Assembly (NCBI GenBank): GCA_902608975.1 | Contig: CACLQI010000001.1 | Coordinates: 62,001-126,000 of the forward strand | DNA: 64,000 bases | Direction of reading: 5' to 3' | Source of the DNA: an uncultured Pelagibacteraceae bacterium | GTDB lineage: Bacteria; Pseudomonadota; Alphaproteobacteria; Pelagibacterales; Pelagibacteraceae | Shown here: positions 38,301-49,402 of the stretch, piece by piece | Layout of the letters: each line of letters begins with the position of its first letter | Position numbering within the stretch: the first letter of the stretch is position 1 | Translations under genes and position numbers: made by a program | The notes under the pieces: generated by a model | What the model was told of the DNA's origin: nothing | Seen by the model: the letters and a program-made list of their open reading frames with translations, nothing else | Database searches by the model: none

Positions 38301-39104
38301 CTAAATAATAAACTTATTAAACTTATTTTGATTTTTTTTTAAGTAATTTGGAAAAGTATTATCAATTTCTACTTTTGCATATCGATGTCCTCTTTCAAAT
38401 AAGTCAATACATTTATTTATTTTTTTTTTTATTACAGAGGTTGAAGAAAATTTTTCGTCTGCAAATTCTGAATGAGCAAAAGTTTTAAGTTTTAAGGAAA
38501 TTTCTTCAGGGCTTAAAATATTATTAAAATGCCACCCGGCTTCTTTAAAAATTTCAATACTTTTTTCTTTATCAAATCTCAGGAAATTATATTTCAAGTT
38601 TTTTGATTTCACTTTTTGCCTCATAAAATCTATTGATTTAAGATTTTTTTTTTTACAAACTCTAGTTCCTTCCCAAGGGCTTTCGTATTTATTAAATAAA
38701 TTAAATTTATAATTAAAACATTTTTGCATAAATATTCCGTATTTTTTTTTTAGTTGAAAATTAACTAGTAACTCTGGTTTTGGTATTTCATCGGGATCAG
38801 AAAAAAAAATAAAATCCTCACTATCAGCAAAATCTGTGCATTTAAGTAAAAACTCTCTTTGAATAGCTTGATTTTCCCAAATAGAAGTATTCGATGGAAA
38901 TGCAGAATCTAAAATAAAATATTTTATTTTTTTACTATCAAAATAATCTTTTTTGATGAAGTTTTTTTTTTTCGGTTTTCCTCTGTGATCATAAACTGAT
39001 TCGCAGATTATAAAATGATCTACGTATTCTTTGAGGATATTATACCTAAAATCAAACATGTAATTTTCATCAAAAAAAGTTATACAGTCTATTATTTTAC
39101 TCAT
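38301..39104 (-). CDS. GT17-family glycosyltransferase
   Basis: The 267 residues resemble the beta-1,4-mannosyl-glycoprotein GlcNAc-transferase family (GT17): IDCITFFDENYMFDFRYNIL opening, FIICESVYDHRGKPK, ENQAIQREFLLKCTDFA, FSDPDEIPKPE with the donor-binding acidic motif, and GWHFNNILSPEEISLKLKTFAHSEF. Bacterial members occur in polysaccharide loci; the acceptor here is unknown. It is 3 nt upstream of nothing in its own operon other than lepA, which it follows on the minus strand. Confidence 0.78.
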   Translation of the reverse strand: MSKIIDCITFFDENYMFDFRYNILKEYVDHFIICESVYDHRGKPKKKNFIKKDYFDSKKIKYFILDSAFPSNTSIWENQAIQREFLLKCTDFADSEDFIFFSDPDEIPKPELLVNFQLKKKYGIFMQKCFNYKFNLFNKYESPWEGTRVCKKKNLKSIDFMRQKVKSKNLKYNFLRFDKEKSIEIFKEAGWHFNNILSPEEISLKLKTFAHSEFADEKFSSTSVIKKKINKCIDLFERGHRYAKVEIDNTFPNYLKKNQNKFNKFII

Positions 39105-39107
39105 GTT

Positions 39108-40916
39108 TCATTTGTCCTTATTAATTTTTAAAACTCCTATGAATGCTTCTTGAGGTATTTCAACTCTGCCAAATTGTTTTGCTCGGGTTTTTCCTTTTTT
39201 TTGTTTATCTAATAATTTTCTTTTTCTATCTCTAGCTCCTCCACCATGAATCTTGGTTAATACATCTTTTTTAAAGCCTTTAATTGTTTCTCTTGCAATA
39301 ATTTTACCTCCAATCGCTGCTTGAACAGGAATCATAAAGTTATGTCTGGGTATTAAATCTTTTAATTTTTCACAAACTTCTCTTCCAATTGATTGAGCAA
39401 AATCTTTATGCACCATCATCGCAAGAGCATCGACTGGTTCAGAATTAACCAAAATACCTAACTTAACTAAATTACCTTCTCTATGACCAATAATTTCATA
39501 ATCAAAACTTGCATAGCCGCTGGTCATTGATTTTAATCTATCATTAAAATCAAAAACAACCTCATTAAGAGGTATTTCATAATTTAATACGGCTCTATTA
39601 CCCGAGTAGCTTAAATTTGTTTGCACTCCTCTTTTGTCCTGACATAACTTTATTATAGAACCAAGATACTCATCTGGTGTTATTATTGTTGCTTTTATCC
39701 AAGGTTCCTCAATAAATTTAATAAAAGTAGGATCTGGTAAGTTTGAGGGATTTTGTAATTCCAATGTATCTCCTTTGTTTAAATGGACTTTATAAACAAC
39801 TCCTGGAGTTGTTGTTAATAAATTGATGTCAAATTCTCTCTCTAACCTTTCTGTAATAATTTCAAGATGCAATAAACCCAAAAAACCGCATCTAAATCCT
39901 AAACCAAGTGCTGACGAAGATTCTGCCTCATAGGAAAAACTAGAGTCATTTAATTGTAACTTAGCTAAACCATCTTTTAATTTTTGATATTCAGAGCTGT
40001 CCACTGGAAACAATCCACAAAATACAACAGGTTTACTTGGTTTAAAGCCTGGTAAAGCTTCTTTTAATGGTTTGCTAGCATCGCATATGGTATCGCCTAC
40101 CTTTGTATCAGATAAATTTTTAATTCCAGTTATTATAAAACCTATTTCCCCTGAGTTAAGTTGATCAATATCTTTTGGTTTAGGAGTAAAAACACCTACT
40201 TTTTCAACAATATATTCTTGATTGTTAGACATCATTTTGATTTTCATATTTTTTTTAATTTTACCATCAATTACTCGGACTAAAATCATCACTCCTAAAT
40301 ATGAATCGTACCAACTATCTACCAATAAACATTTTAGCAATTCATCTTTTAAGCCTTTGGGAGGTGGCAGTTCTTTAATGATCTGTTCTAAAATTTCATC
40401 AATACCTTCGCCTGTTTTTCCTGAACATGGAACTGCATTACTAGTGTCAATACCAATAACATCCTCTATTTGTTTTTTTGTTCTTTCATTATCAGAAGCA
40501 GGAAGGTCAATCTTGTTAAGAACTGGTATAATTTCATGATTAATATCTAGAGCTTGATATACATTTGCAAGTGTTTGTGCCTCAACTCCTTGAGTACTAT
40601 CAACAATTAAAATAGATCCTTCACAGGCATATAAAGATCTACTTACTTCATAACTAAAATCAACATGACCAGGGGTATCAATGATGTTTAGTATATAATT
40701 TTTTCCATCTCGTGATTTATAGTTTAATTTTACTGTTTGCGCCTTGATTGTAATTCCTCTTTCTCTTTCAATATCCATTGAGTCTAAAACTTGCTCTTTC
40801 ATTTCTCTATCAGTAAGTCCACCACATTTATGAATTATCCTATCAGCTATAGTTGACTTGCCGTGATCTATATGTGCAATAATTGCAAAATTTCTAATAT
40901 GATCAATTTCGCTCAT
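39108..40916 (-). CDS. lepA: Elongation factor 4 (LepA)
   Basis: The 602-residue translational GTPase has G1 [14 protein letters not shown]2 region [15 protein letters not shown]3 [14 protein letters not shown] and G4 NKIDLP, then the unique LepA C-terminal domain with [22 protein letters not shown]. It back-translocates or remodels stalled ribosomes, and in some species aids 30S assembly. It overlaps pheT by 1 nt and leads into the pheTS group. Confidence 0.97.
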   Translation of the reverse strand: MSEIDHIRNFAIIAHIDHGKSTIADRIIHKCGGLTDREMKEQVLDSMDIERERGITIKAQTVKLNYKSRDGKNYILNIIDTPGHVDFSYEVSRSLYACEGSILIVDSTQGVEAQTLANVYQALDINHEIIPVLNKIDLPASDNERTKKQIEDVIGIDTSNAVPCSGKTGEGIDEILEQIIKELPPPKGLKDELLKCLLVDSWYDSYLGVMILVRVIDGKIKKNMKIKMMSNNQEYIVEKVGVFTPKPKDIDQLNSGEIGFIITGIKNLSDTKVGDTICDASKPLKEALPGFKPSKPVVFCGLFPVDSSEYQKLKDGLAKLQLNDSSFSYEAESSSALGLGFRCGFLGLLHLEIITERLEREFDINLLTTTPGVVYKVHLNKGDTLELQNPSNLPDPTFIKFIEEPWIKATIITPDEYLGSIIKLCQDKRGVQTNLSYSGNRAVLNYEIPLNEVVFDFNDRLKSMTSGYASFDYEIIGHREGNLVKLGILVNSEPVDALAMMVHKDFAQSIGREVCEKLKDLIPRHNFMIPVQAAIGGKIIARETIKGFKKDVLTKIHGGGARDRKRKLLDKQKKGKTRAKQFGRVEIPQEAFIGVLKINKDK

Positions 40917-43264
40917 TAAGATCTTAGTTTTGCACTAGCTTTTTCTTCAACGTTTGAGATAATTTTCTGAGAAATTTCATTTAAATCTTTTTCATTCAAA
41001 GTTTTAAAATCAGACTGAATAGTAACTTTTAAAGCTATAGATTTTTTGTCTGATGGTATATTTTCACCTTCATAAACATCAAAAATTTTAACATTTTTTA
41101 TTAACGAATTATCAATATCAGAAATAATGTCTATTAAATCTTGAGCTTTAAAATCTTTTTTAACTACAAATGCAAAATCTCTATCCGATTTTTGATAATC
41201 TGAAAAAATTAGAGTTTGTTTATTTTTTTTATTATGATTTTTATATTTAACTAAATTTTCTAAGAAAATCTCAAATCCATATGTGACATCAATTATTTTT
41301 GGATGAATTTCACCAAAATATCCTAATAATTGTTTATCTTTTTTTGTTGTTATTGAGCCTGATTTTCCTGGATGATAATAGCTTGGAGTTTTGGTATCTA
41401 TACTAATCTCATTTTTATTTATACCCATTTCAACCAAAGTTTGAACAATATCTTTTTTAATTCCAAATACATTTAAATTATTTTCTTTTCTTACACCACA
41501 AATAACTGTGATTTGTTGGCCTGGCTTACTTCCTATAAAAGTAGGTCCAATTTCAAATAATGATTGATCGTTAAAGCCTCTATCAATATTTTTTTTTAGA
41601 AAATAAATTAAATTTGGATAAAGAGAGCTTCTTAAAACATTTAAATCAGAGCTTATTGGGTTAACAATTTTAATTTCTTTAATATTTTCTCTAAAATTTT
41701 TATTAATTTTTTCATCCGTAAACGACCACGTAATTGTCTCTAGATATCCCTTCGAAGCAACTGATCGTTGGGCTAAATGGAAATGTCTTTGAAAAAAATC
41801 TAAAGTTGGTTTTAATCTTTTTTTTTCAGGTTCAACAGATTGAATTTTATCAAATCCTTTAATTCTTATTATTTCTTCGATCAAGTCAATTTGACCGTGT
41901 ATATCCGGTCGCCAACTAGGGATTTTTACTTTTAGAATTTTTCTTTTATTTTCAATATTAAATCCTAAATTTTCTAAAATTTTAATTATTTCATTTATTT
42001 TTATTTGTATACCAATTATTTTAGAAGCTAAATCTGGATCAAATGATAATATTTTAGGTAATATTTTTTTTTTATTTTGGAAATCAAATTTTGTAACTGT
42101 CCCCCCGCAAATTTTAATTATCATTTCAGCTGCTTTTTCAAGTCCTGCAGAAATAGAGTTTGGATCAATTCCTCTTTCAAACCTAAATTTAGCATCACTA
42201 TTCAATTGTAATTTTTTTGCAGTTTTTCTTGTAATTATTGGATCAAAATAAGCTGATTCCAATAAAATATTTTTTGTATTTAGCTCAGTTCCTGATCGCG
42301 TACCTCCTATGATTCCTCCTAATCCTAATACTCCCTCATCATCTGAAATAACACACATACCATCATCTAACTTATATTCTTTGTTGTCTAATGCTTTAAA
42401 ACTTTCACCTTTTTTAGAATTTCTTACAGTAATTCCCTTCTTTATTTTGTCTGAATCATAAGCGTGAAGTGGTCTATTCAAATCAAACATCACATAATTT
42501 GTTATATCTACAACTGCTGAAATTGGTCTTAAACCTAAAGAAAGTATTCGTTTTTTTAACCATTCTGGACTTTCTTTATTTTGTATATTTCTTATAAGAC
42601 AACTTCCAAATATTGTACATGCTTGATTTTTATTTTTTTCTAAATTTATCTTAATAGGTTGTTTACCTATTTTTTTAATTTTTATATTTTTGTTCTCTAT
42701 TAATTTTCCAAATCCACTTGCAGAAAGGTCTCGTGCAATTCCTCTTATTCCTAAACAGTCTGGTCTATTCGGAGTTACAGATAGTTCAATCACATTTCCT
42801 GAATTGTTTTTAAAATAATTCATTCCAATTTTTTTTTTAAAACTTTGATTTAATTCAATTATACCTTCACTTTCATCCGATAAATTAAGTTCTGACTCAG
42901 AACAAAGCATTCCATAAGATTTCTCTCCTCTTATTTTTGTAACTTCTAATTTCATCTTATTTTTTGGTATTATGGACCCTGGTGGTGCATAGACGGTTAA
43001 TAAATTATCTTTTGCATTTGGTCCACCACAAACAACTTTAGTCAATTCTTTTTGGCCAATATCAACATAACATAATTTTAATCTATCAGCATTTGGATGT
43101 TTTTCAGCTCTAACAATTTTTGCAATAATAAATTCGCTTAATTCATTTTTTACAGGTTCAACTTTTTCAACCTCAAGCCCCGTGCTGTTCAATTTTTCGA
43201 TAATTTGTGCTTCAGTTTTGTTTGTCTTTAGATGGTCTTTAAGCCAATCTTTTGTAAATCTCAT
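40916..43264 (-). CDS. pheT: Phenylalanyl-tRNA synthetase beta subunit
   Basis: The 782 residues have the bacterial PheT domain order: N-terminal OB tRNA-binding domain (about 40-150, with [13 protein letters not shown]), B3/B4 editing domain ([22 protein letters not shown] and [15 protein letters not shown]), B5, the catalytic-like domain, and the C-terminal ferredoxin-fold anticodon domain ([12 protein letters not shown]). It is the beta half of the heterotetramer with PheS. It overlaps pheS by 4 nt. Confidence 0.96.
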   Translation of the reverse strand: MRFTKDWLKDHLKTNKTEAQIIEKLNSTGLEVEKVEPVKNELSEFIIAKIVRAEKHPNADRLKLCYVDIGQKELTKVVCGGPNAKDNLLTVYAPPGSIIPKNKMKLEVTKIRGEKSYGMLCSESELNLSDESEGIIELNQSFKKKIGMNYFKNNSGNVIELSVTPNRPDCLGIRGIARDLSASGFGKLIENKNIKIKKIGKQPIKINLEKNKNQACTIFGSCLIRNIQNKESPEWLKKRILSLGLRPISAVVDITNYVMFDLNRPLHAYDSDKIKKGITVRNSKKGESFKALDNKEYKLDDGMCVISDDEGVLGLGGIIGGTRSGTELNTKNILLESAYFDPIITRKTAKKLQLNSDAKFRFERGIDPNSISAGLEKAAEMIIKICGGTVTKFDFQNKKKILPKILSFDPDLASKIIGIQIKINEIIKILENLGFNIENKRKILKVKIPSWRPDIHGQIDLIEEIIRIKGFDKIQSVEPEKKRLKPTLDFFQRHFHLAQRSVASKGYLETITWSFTDEKINKNFRENIKEIKIVNPISSDLNVLRSSLYPNLIYFLKKNIDRGFNDQSLFEIGPTFIGSKPGQQITVICGVRKENNLNVFGIKKDIVQTLVEMGINKNEISIDTKTPSYYHPGKSGSITTKKDKQLLGYFGEIHPKIIDVTYGFEIFLENLVKYKNHNKKNKQTLIFSDYQKSDRDFAFVVKKDFKAQDLIDIISDIDNSLIKNVKIFDVYEGENIPSDKKSIALKVTIQSDFKTLNEKDLNEISQKIISNVEEKASAKLRS

Positions 43265-44328
43265 TTACTTAAACCTCGATAATTTGTTGGAACATCTAAA
43301 GGATCAAAACCATAATAATTTAACCATCTATAGTCACACTCAAAGAAAGACCTAAGATCATTAATGCCATATTTTAACATAGCTAATCTATCGATGCCTA
43401 TTCCAAATGCAAAACCTTGATATTTATTTGGATCTACTTTTGAATTTTTTAAAACATTTGGATGGACCATTCCGCAACCAAGGATTTCTAACCACTTGTC
43501 TCCCTCTCCGATTATAATTTTATCGTTTTCAATTTTATATCCAATATCAACCTCTGCTGAAGGCTCTGTAAATGGAAAGTGACTTGGGCGAAATCTCATC
43601 TTAATCTTATCAACTTCAAAAAATTCTTTTATAAAATAATTTAAACATCCTTTTAAATGTCCCATGGTAATATTTTTATCAATATGAAGTCCTTCCAGTT
43701 GGTGAAACATAGGAGTATGAGTTTGATCACTATCACTTCTGTATGTTCTACCAGGCGCTATAATTTTAAATGGTGGCTTTCCTTTTAACATCGTTCTTAC
43801 TTGGACTGGAGAAGTATGTGTTCTTAATAAAGTTTTCATATTTTCTTCAAGATAAAAAGTATCATGCATGTCTCTTGCGGGATGATTTTCTGGTGTGTTA
43901 AGAGCAGTAAAATTATAATATTCAGTTTCAATATCTGGACCTTCTTCAACGCTAAAACCAATTTCTGAAAATATAGATGAAATTTCATCAATTACCTGTG
44001 ATATGGGATGTATTTTTCCAATCCTAAAATCTTTTTCTGGTAGTGTTACATCTACTTTTTCTTTTTTAACTCTCTCATCTATTTCTGTATTCGAAAACTC
44101 TCCAATTTTATCATTAAATATTTTTGTGAGGTCTTGTTTTGCTATATTTATTTCTGATGCTTGCCTTTTTTTTTCATCTGCAGATAATTTTCCAAGTTTT
44201 TTAAATTCAGAATTTATTAACCCATTTTTTCCAAATATCTCAGTTCTAATAACATCTACTTCTTTAGAATTTTGAGCTTTCGAAAGTTTATCTTTCAATT
44301 CGTTTTTTAATTTTGCAAAATCAGACAT
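43261..44328 (-). CDS. pheS: Phenylalanyl-tRNA synthetase alpha subunit
   Basis: The 355-residue catalytic subunit has an N-terminal coiled coil (1-85), [14 protein letters not shown], motif 2 around [23 protein letters not shown], and motif 3 [20 protein letters not shown]. It forms Phe-AMP and charges tRNA-Phe; the phenylalanine pocket segment [10 protein letters not shown] keeps the usual alanine. The gene follows rplT after 43 nt. Confidence 0.97.
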   Translation of the reverse strand: MSDFAKLKNELKDKLSKAQNSKEVDVIRTEIFGKNGLINSEFKKLGKLSADEKKRQASEINIAKQDLTKIFNDKIGEFSNTEIDERVKKEKVDVTLPEKDFRIGKIHPISQVIDEISSIFSEIGFSVEEGPDIETEYYNFTALNTPENHPARDMHDTFYLEENMKTLLRTHTSPVQVRTMLKGKPPFKIIAPGRTYRSDSDQTHTPMFHQLEGLHIDKNITMGHLKGCLNYFIKEFFEVDKIKMRFRPSHFPFTEPSAEVDIGYKIENDKIIIGEGDKWLEILGCGMVHPNVLKNSKVDPNKYQGFAFGIGIDRLAMLKYGINDLRSFFECDYRWLNYYGFDPLDVPTNYRGLSK

Positions 44329-44371
44329 TTTTACAGATTATTTCTTAACTTAAGAAAAACAATAGAGAAGA

Positions 44372-44728
44372 TTAGCTAAGTGCAGCTTGTGCTTTTTTAA
44401 CTATAGTCTTAAAAGCTTCTGGATTATCATATGCAATTTCAGCAAGTATTTTTCTATCTAATTTAATTCCTGATTTGTTAAGCCCATTTATAAATTTTGA
44501 ATAAGTTAAACCCTCAGCTCTTACACCTGCATTGATTCTTTGTATCCAAAGTGATTTAAAATCTCTTTTTTTATTTCTACGGTCTCTATAAGCATACTGC
44601 ATAGCTTTTTCCATTGCTTGTCTTGCAATTCTAATAGTGTTTTTTCTTCTACCCCATTGGCCTTTAACAGCTTTTAATACTTTTTTATGCTTTGCATGAC
44701 TTGTTACTCCTCTTTTTACTCTAGCCAT
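44372..44728 (-). CDS. rplT: 50S ribosomal protein L20
   Basis: A 118-residue basic protein with [38 protein letters not shown] and [19 protein letters not shown], all L20 hallmarks. L20 binds 23S rRNA early in 50S assembly and in many bacteria represses its own operon. It is 1 nt after rpmI in the infC-rpmI-rplT group. Confidence 0.98.
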   Translation of the reverse strand: MARVKRGVTSHAKHKKVLKAVKGQWGRRKNTIRIARQAMEKAMQYAYRDRRNKKRDFKSLWIQRINAGVRAEGLTYSKFINGLNKSGIKLDRKILAEIAYDNPEAFKTIVKKAQAALS

Positions 44729-44729
44729 T

Positions 44730-44936
44730 TTATCCTCTTAAACTATAGGGCATGTACGATTTTACAATTTTGCCATCTTGTTTTGACAAAGTCGTAGTAC
44801 CTCTTTGTTTTCTTATTTGTGAATTTGATCTTTTTATCATACCGTGTCTCTTCCCAGCTTGAGCTGAAATAACTTTTCCTCTTGCTGAAATCTTAAATCT
44901 TTTTTTTGCTGAACTTTTTGTTTTTAACTTGGGCAT
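44730..44936 (-). CDS. rpmI: 50S ribosomal protein L35
   Basis: The 68-residue protein begins [22 protein letters not shown] and continues with [20 protein letters not shown], the L35 pattern. It lies between infC (52-nt gap) and rplT (1-nt gap). The gap upstream shows no clear regulatory hairpin. Confidence 0.98.
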   Translation of the reverse strand: MPKLKTKSSAKKRFKISARGKVISAQAGKRHGMIKRSNSQIRKQRGTTTLSKQDGKIVKSYMPYSLRG

Positions 44937-44988
44937 AATAGATGGCTTTATACAAATATTGTCTGAAATTTACAACCTCTATTATCTC

Positions 44989-45534
44989 TTATAAAGGTTG
45001 AATAACCATTGTCATTTGCTTTCCTTCAAACTTCGGATCCATCTCTACTTTTCCAACGTCCTTCATATCTTCTTTAATTTTGTTCATTAACTCGTTACCT
45101 AGATGTGAATGTTGTAATTCTCTGCCTTTGAATTTAATTGTAAATTTAACTTTATCACCCTTTGTTATAAATTTTTTTGCATTTTTAACCTTAAAATCAT
45201 AATCATGAGTTTCAGTAACTGGTCTTAATTTAATTTCTTTAAGCAAAACAATTTTTTGCTTCTTTTTTGCTTTATTAGCTTTTTTTTGAGCATCATATTT
45301 AAATTTTCCCATATCGATAATTTTGCAAACTGGAGGTTTTGCATTAGGAGCGATTTCAATTAAATCCAAACCTTCTTCTTTCGCCATAGCTATTGCCTCA
45401 TTTGTATTAAGAATTCCCAAGTTTTCACCATTACTTGAAATAACCTGAACTTCTGGTGAATTTATTCTATTGTTATACTTGGGGCCTTTGTCTCTATTTC
45501 TTTTCTGAAAATAATTTTGTTTAAATACTGCCAC
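44989..45534 (-). CDS. infC: Translation initiation factor IF-3
   Basis: The 181 residues have the N-terminal domain RINSPEVQVISSNGENLGIL, a linker with VCKIIDMGKFKYDAQKKANKAKKKQK, and the C-terminal domain KEIKLRPVTETHDYDFKVKNAKKFI. The start is a GTG immediately after the thrS TAA, with no intervening base; infC often uses a weak start codon that serves autoregulation, though ATT is the classic form. It prevents premature subunit joining. Confidence 0.95.
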   Translation of the reverse strand: MAVFKQNYFQKRNRDKGPKYNNRINSPEVQVISSNGENLGILNTNEAIAMAKEEGLDLIEIAPNAKPPVCKIIDMGKFKYDAQKKANKAKKKQKIVLLKEIKLRPVTETHDYDFKVKNAKKFITKGDKVKFTIKFKGRELQHSHLGNELMNKIKEDMKDVGKVEMDPKFEGKQMTMVIQPL

Positions 45535-47451
45535 TTAGTTTGTGTATTTTTTATTTAAAGCGGCAAATGTTTTAAGAAATGTTTTTAATTCCATATTTTC
45601 TTGTTTTTTAGAATCCAATTTTCTAATAGTTACACTGTTACTGTCAACTTCTTTTTTACCACAAATTAGCAAAAGTGGTATTTTTGATAGGGAATGTTCC
45701 CTTATTTTGTAATTTAAGTTGTGATTTTTTAGATCTATTTCACAATTTATGCCCGAACTTTTAATTTTTTCATTTATCTCCTTAGCATAATCATCGAATT
45801 CATCTGACACAGGAATAATCATAGCTTGGATTGGAGAAATCCAAAAAGGAAGTTTACCAGCATAATGTTCAATCAAAATTCCAATAAATCTTTCTAAGGA
45901 ACCAAAAAGAGCTCTGTGCAACATTACTGGTACTTTCTTACTTCCATCTTTTTCAACATACGATGCACCTAATCTCCCTGGCAAATTTAAATCAACTTGT
46001 AAAGTTCCACACTGCCAGTCCCTACCTATTGCATCTCTTAAAACAAATTCAATCTTTGGTCCATAAAATGCTCCTTCTCCTTTATTAATTGTGTATTTAA
46101 GTTTTGATGCAGTAACTGCTTTGAGCAATGCGGCTTCAGCTTTGTCCCAAACTTTATCATCGCCAACTCTTATATCTGGTCTATCTGAATATTTTAAAAT
46201 AACATTTTCAAAACCTAGATCTTTATAAATATTTAATATTAAATTAGTTACTGAAAGACATTCTTGAGTTATTTGATCTTCAGTACAAAAAATATGCGCA
46301 TCATCTTGTGTAAATGCTCTAACTCTTAGCAATCCATGCAAAGCACCTGATGGTTCGTACCTATGAACTTTTCCAAACTCAGACATTTTTAAAGGAAGAT
46401 CTCTATAACTTTTCAAACCTTGATTAAATACTTGAACACAACCAGGACAATTCATTGGCTTTATTGCAAATATTTTGTCATCTGGAGTTGTTGATGTATA
46501 CATGTTAGCTCCAAACTTTTCCCAATGTCCTGATTTTTCCCAAAGAGACCTATCTAAAACCTCAGGTGTATTTATTTCTTTATAGCCCGCTTCGTTCTGT
46601 TTATTTCTCATATAATCGATTAGTTTTTGAAAAAGTGTCCATCCTCTTTCATGCCAGAAAACTGAACCTGGACTTTCTTCTCTAAAGTGAAACAAGTTCA
46701 TTTCTTTGCCTAGTTTTCTGTGATCTCTTTTTTCGGCTTCTTCGATTCTTTTTAGATATTCATCAAGTTCTTTTTGTGAAGTCCAAGAAGTGCCATATAT
46801 TCTTTGAAGCATCTCATTATTTGAATCTCCTCTCCAATAAGCTCCTGATACTTTAGTCAATTTAAAAAATTTTCCGATTTTTCCTGTAGAAGTTAAATGG
46901 GGTCCTCTACACAAATCATGCCACTTTCCATGAAAATAAACTGATACTTCTTCTTCCTTTGGAATATCTTTAATTATTTCTGCCTTATAAATTTCTCCTG
47001 CTTTCTTAAAATGTTCAATTGCTTTATCACGTTTCCAAACTTCTCTATGAGTTGGCTCGTCTCTTTCAACAATTTCCAACATTTTTTTTTCTATTTTACG
47101 TAAATCTTCTTCAGTAAATGGATCTTTCCTGGCAAAGTCATAGTAGAATCCATTATCAATTACTGGTCCAATTGTTACTTGAGTTTTAGGAAAAAGTTCT
47201 TGTACAGACATTGCTAATACATGAGCTGTGTCATGTCTTATTGTTTCTAATCCTTCTTTGTCTTTGGCGGTGTAAATCTTGACAGAGCAGTCATTATCTA
47301 TTTCATAATTTAAATCTTTTAAATTTCCATCAACGCTAATTATTAAAGCCTGCTTAGAGAGAGATTTGCTAATTTTTTCGGCTATTTGAAATCCACTAAC
47401 TTTTGTGTCAAATCTTAATGAATTCCCATCTGGTAGTTTTATATTTGGCAT
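45535..47451 (-). CDS. thrS: Threonyl-tRNA synthetase
   Basis: The 638 residues run from an N-terminal TGS domain through the editing domain with HDTAHVLAMSVQELFP (zinc-like His motif) to the class II core (FKIGAG-like GANMYTS, MNCPGCVQVF with the zinc Cys, motif 2 RYEPSGALHGLLRVRAFTQDDAHIF) and the C-terminal anticodon domain. It charges tRNA-Thr. The odd tRNA-Thr at 12103 would be one of its substrates if functional. Overlaps the GT4 gene stop by 1 nt. Confidence 0.97.
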   Translation of the reverse strand: MPNIKLPDGNSLRFDTKVSGFQIAEKISKSLSKQALIISVDGNLKDLNYEIDNDCSVKIYTAKDKEGLETIRHDTAHVLAMSVQELFPKTQVTIGPVIDNGFYYDFARKDPFTEEDLRKIEKKMLEIVERDEPTHREVWKRDKAIEHFKKAGEIYKAEIIKDIPKEEEVSVYFHGKWHDLCRGPHLTSTGKIGKFFKLTKVSGAYWRGDSNNEMLQRIYGTSWTSQKELDEYLKRIEEAEKRDHRKLGKEMNLFHFREESPGSVFWHERGWTLFQKLIDYMRNKQNEAGYKEINTPEVLDRSLWEKSGHWEKFGANMYTSTTPDDKIFAIKPMNCPGCVQVFNQGLKSYRDLPLKMSEFGKVHRYEPSGALHGLLRVRAFTQDDAHIFCTEDQITQECLSVTNLILNIYKDLGFENVILKYSDRPDIRVGDDKVWDKAEAALLKAVTASKLKYTINKGEGAFYGPKIEFVLRDAIGRDWQCGTLQVDLNLPGRLGASYVEKDGSKKVPVMLHRALFGSLERFIGILIEHYAGKLPFWISPIQAMIIPVSDEFDDYAKEINEKIKSSGINCEIDLKNHNLNYKIREHSLSKIPLLLICGKKEVDSNSVTIRKLDSKKQENMELKTFLKTFAALNKKYTN

Positions 47452-48605
47452 TAATTAATTAATTTTTTATATTCTGAATAAGTAGAAAAACACATTTTTT
47501 CAATATTAAATTTTTTTATTATATTTTTTCTACCTTCATTACCCATGGATTTCAATGTTGATTCGTCTAATTGTAATACTTCAATGATTTTTTTACTTAA
47601 AGATTCTGCGCTGCCAGATTCAAATAAAATTCCAGTTTTATTGTCTAAAATTGTCTCATTAGAACCACCGATATTGCTTGCAATAATAGGTTTCTCCATC
47701 GATTGGGCTTCAACAGATACTCTTCCAAAAGCTTCTGGTTCAATTGAAGCAGAAACTACAATATTTGCAATTTTATAAGCGGTAGGCATTTTTTTGCACT
47801 CATCTACAAATCTTAATTGGTTATTTAATCTATATTGCTCAACAAGTCGCATAAGTTTTTTTTTATAAATTTTTCTACCTTGATCACTTCCTAGTATTAC
47901 AGCATAGAATGCTTCATGTCCTAATTCTTTATTAACTAAATTTACAGCTTCAATAAATAGTTCTTGCCCTTTCCAGTCGGTTAATCTTCCGGGCATTAAT
48001 ATTAATTTTTTACCTCTATTTATCTCCCATTTTTTTAGCAACTTATCTTCATCAGACTCCAATATTGTTGAAGATTCAAAATAATCAGTATTAATTCCTC
48101 TAAATATAACCAAAAATTTTTTTTTAGGATCTAAGAATTTTGAATAATTATCATTTATATGTGAAAAAATAAAATTTGATCCAGCAATAATTAAATCTGA
48201 TCTTAACATAATTGAATTATAAAATTTTTTTATAGAGCTATTAAAATTATAAGTTCCATGAAAAGTAGTAACAAATTTCCTTCCAGTAATTTTTGTTGCA
48301 AATAAACATGACCACGCAGGAGCTCTACTTCTTGCATGAACAATTGAAATATTTAAAAATAAAATGATGAAAGTTAAAATTAACGCGTTAATAAATATTA
48401 GTATTGGATTTTTGCTATTTACTGGTAGCCTAATAACTTTAACTTTTTTTTTATTAACATATTTTAGTAGTTCTCCTCCACTCGTAACAATATAAGAATA
48501 GCATTTTTGTTCGTGCAAATAATGAGCCAGGTCATAGCACCCTGTTTCAGCTCCACCATATCCCAGTTTAGGAATTACTTGCAAAACTTTTAATTTTGAA
48601 GACAT
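47451..48605 (-). CDS. GT4-family glycosyltransferase
   Basis: The 384-residue GT-B protein has the N-terminal QVIPKLGYGGAETGCYDLA loop, VTTFHGTYN-like KFVTTFHGTYNF, the C-terminal domain LILMPGRLTDWKGQELFIEA, and the donor motif EPEAFGRVSVEAQSMEKPIIAS with the E-x7-E signature. It probably builds lipopolysaccharide or another envelope glycan. It is first in the minus-strand run leading to thrS; no other sugar gene is adjacent. Confidence 0.88.
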   Translation of the reverse strand: MSSKLKVLQVIPKLGYGGAETGCYDLAHYLHEQKCYSYIVTSGGELLKYVNKKKVKVIRLPVNSKNPILIFINALILTFIILFLNISIVHARSRAPAWSCLFATKITGRKFVTTFHGTYNFNSSIKKFYNSIMLRSDLIIAGSNFIFSHINDNYSKFLDPKKKFLVIFRGINTDYFESSTILESDEDKLLKKWEINRGKKLILMPGRLTDWKGQELFIEAVNLVNKELGHEAFYAVILGSDQGRKIYKKKLMRLVEQYRLNNQLRFVDECKKMPTAYKIANIVVSASIEPEAFGRVSVEAQSMEKPIIASNIGGSNETILDNKTGILFESGSAESLSKKIIEVLQLDESTLKSMGNEGRKNIIKKFNIEKMCFSTYSEYKKLIN

Positions 48606-48646
48606 TAGTACAATTATATATTAAGAAATTATTCTAATAAACTTTT

Positions 48647-49402
48647 ATGAGAGGGTTTAAATACATAAAATTATCAAAAAGCAAAAAAATTAGATATTTA
48701 ACTAATTATTATAAGAAAAACCTATACATAATATTTCTTCATGGTTTTATGTCAGATTTGGAAGGGGGAAAACCTGCAAATTTTCAAAAATTCTGTAAAA
48801 AAAAAAAATTAGGATTTTTGGCAATTGAATATTCTGGTCACGGCAAATCTTCAGGAAAGTTTACTAGTGGAAATATTAGTCAATGGACTAAAGAAGTTAA
48901 ATTAACAATTAAAAAAATTGTTAAAAAAAACGACTTTGTTTTAATAGGATCAAGTATGGGTGCTTGGTTAGGAATCAATCAATTTAGTTTCTTTAAAAAT
49001 CAAATTAAAGGTTTTTTAGGAATTGGATCTGCTCCAGAATTTTTAGAGAGGCTTATGTGGAAAAAATTCACAAAAGAAATGAAAAATGAAACAAAAAAAA
49101 ATGGAATATATAATCTGAAATATGGAGACTATGAATATCCTATAACATATCAATTAATAAAAGATGGAAGAAAAAATAAAGTTCTTAATAAAAAAATTAA
49201 ATCTAAAATTTATTTAACCATGTTACACGGAAAAAAAGATGAAGTGGTGCCTATAATTTATTCAAAAAAAATTCTTAAATTGTTTAAAAATGCAAAGAAA
49301 AAAATGATTATAATAAAAAATGGAGATCATAGTTTATCTAGTAAAAAAAATTTAAAGAAAATTAATAATGAATTAAGTAAGATTATCGCTAATATTATTT
49401 AA
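48647..49402 (+). CDS. Alpha/beta hydrolase
   Basis: The 251-residue single-domain hydrolase has IIFLHGFMSDLEGGKPANF (oxyanion HG), the nucleophile elbow GSSMGAW, an Asp in MLHGKKDEVVPI and a His in NGDHSLSS, forming the Ser-Asp-His triad. The layout resembles ABHD10/palmitoyl-esterase-like proteins seen in alphaproteobacteria. The substrate is unknown. Its 3' end overlaps the convergent SDR gene by 30 nt, the deepest convergent overlap here. Confidence 0.85.
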   Translation: MRGFKYIKLSKSKKIRYLTNYYKKNLYIIFLHGFMSDLEGGKPANFQKFCKKKKLGFLAIEYSGHGKSSGKFTSGNISQWTKEVKLTIKKIVKKNDFVLIGSSMGAWLGINQFSFFKNQIKGFLGIGSAPEFLERLMWKKFTKEMKNETKKNGIYNLKYGDYEYPITYQLIKDGRKNKVLNKKIKSKIYLTMLHGKKDEVVPIIYSKKILKLFKNAKKKMIIIKNGDHSLSSKKNLKKINNELSKIIANII

